Position numbers and translations under genes: made by a program. Shown piece after piece: positions 5,665-5,665 of a stretch of 5,665 bases of DNA. The stretch is from the NCBI GenBank assembly GCA_964551195.1, contig CAZKBI010000034.1, positions 1 through 5,665 of the forward strand, in the 5' to 3' direction. This DNA comes from CAYZPB01 sp964551195. Its GTDB lineage: Bacteria; Bacillota; Bacilli; Tepidibacillales; Tepidibacillaceae. Under the pieces are notes generated by a model. That model worked only from the letters and a program-made list of their open reading frames with translations, was not told the DNA's origin and searched no databases. Numbering within the stretch: position 1 is the stretch's first letter; every line of letters begins with the position of its first letter.

Positions 5665-5665
5665 C

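Overview
The window comes from a Gram-positive, low-to-moderate GC bacterium. It is most likely an anaerobic member of the Clostridia (Firmicutes). Three things support this: a large, Alu-domain-bearing SRP RNA of the Bacillus/Clostridium type, strong AGGAGG-type ribosome binding sites, and an LPXTG cell-wall-anchored protein. Every supported gene lies on the minus strand, so the description runs from the right end to the left.

(1) 5664-3910 is the C-terminal 584 residues of a large surface protein that enters from beyond the window. It has at least five complete SpaA/Cna_B-like prealbumin-fold modules in two visible types and an LPQTG sortase signal. It ends in its own intrinsic terminator (3843-3813).

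(2) The gap 3703-3909 holds that terminator, a predicted promoter (3774-3746) and two sets of short direct repeats with 10-11 bp period. These look like binding sites for an OmpR-family regulator. No gene is seen there.

(3) 3702-281 is a probable four-gene operon: an OmpR/PhoB-type response regulator, its membrane histidine kinase (11 nt overlap), a small lipoprotein built from a duplicated 48-residue motif, and an unrecognised membrane protein with about eight transmembrane helices. It ends in an intrinsic terminator (252-216).

(4) 171-1 is the 5' part of the SRP RNA gene (ffs/scr) behind a strong sigma-A-type promoter. It continues past the left edge.

The most interesting part is the four-gene operon. 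A kinase with an extracytoplasmic sensor carrying its only two cysteines sits with a lipoprotein and a multi-helix membrane protein that I cannot assign to a known family. The arrangement suggests an envelope sensing or response module: regulator and kinase, plus two envelope proteins that are either the effectors or accessory sensors. This is an inference from gene order. The surface protein has its own terminator and is a separate transcription unit. The SRP RNA is a housekeeping gene that marks where this accessory material meets conserved chromosome.
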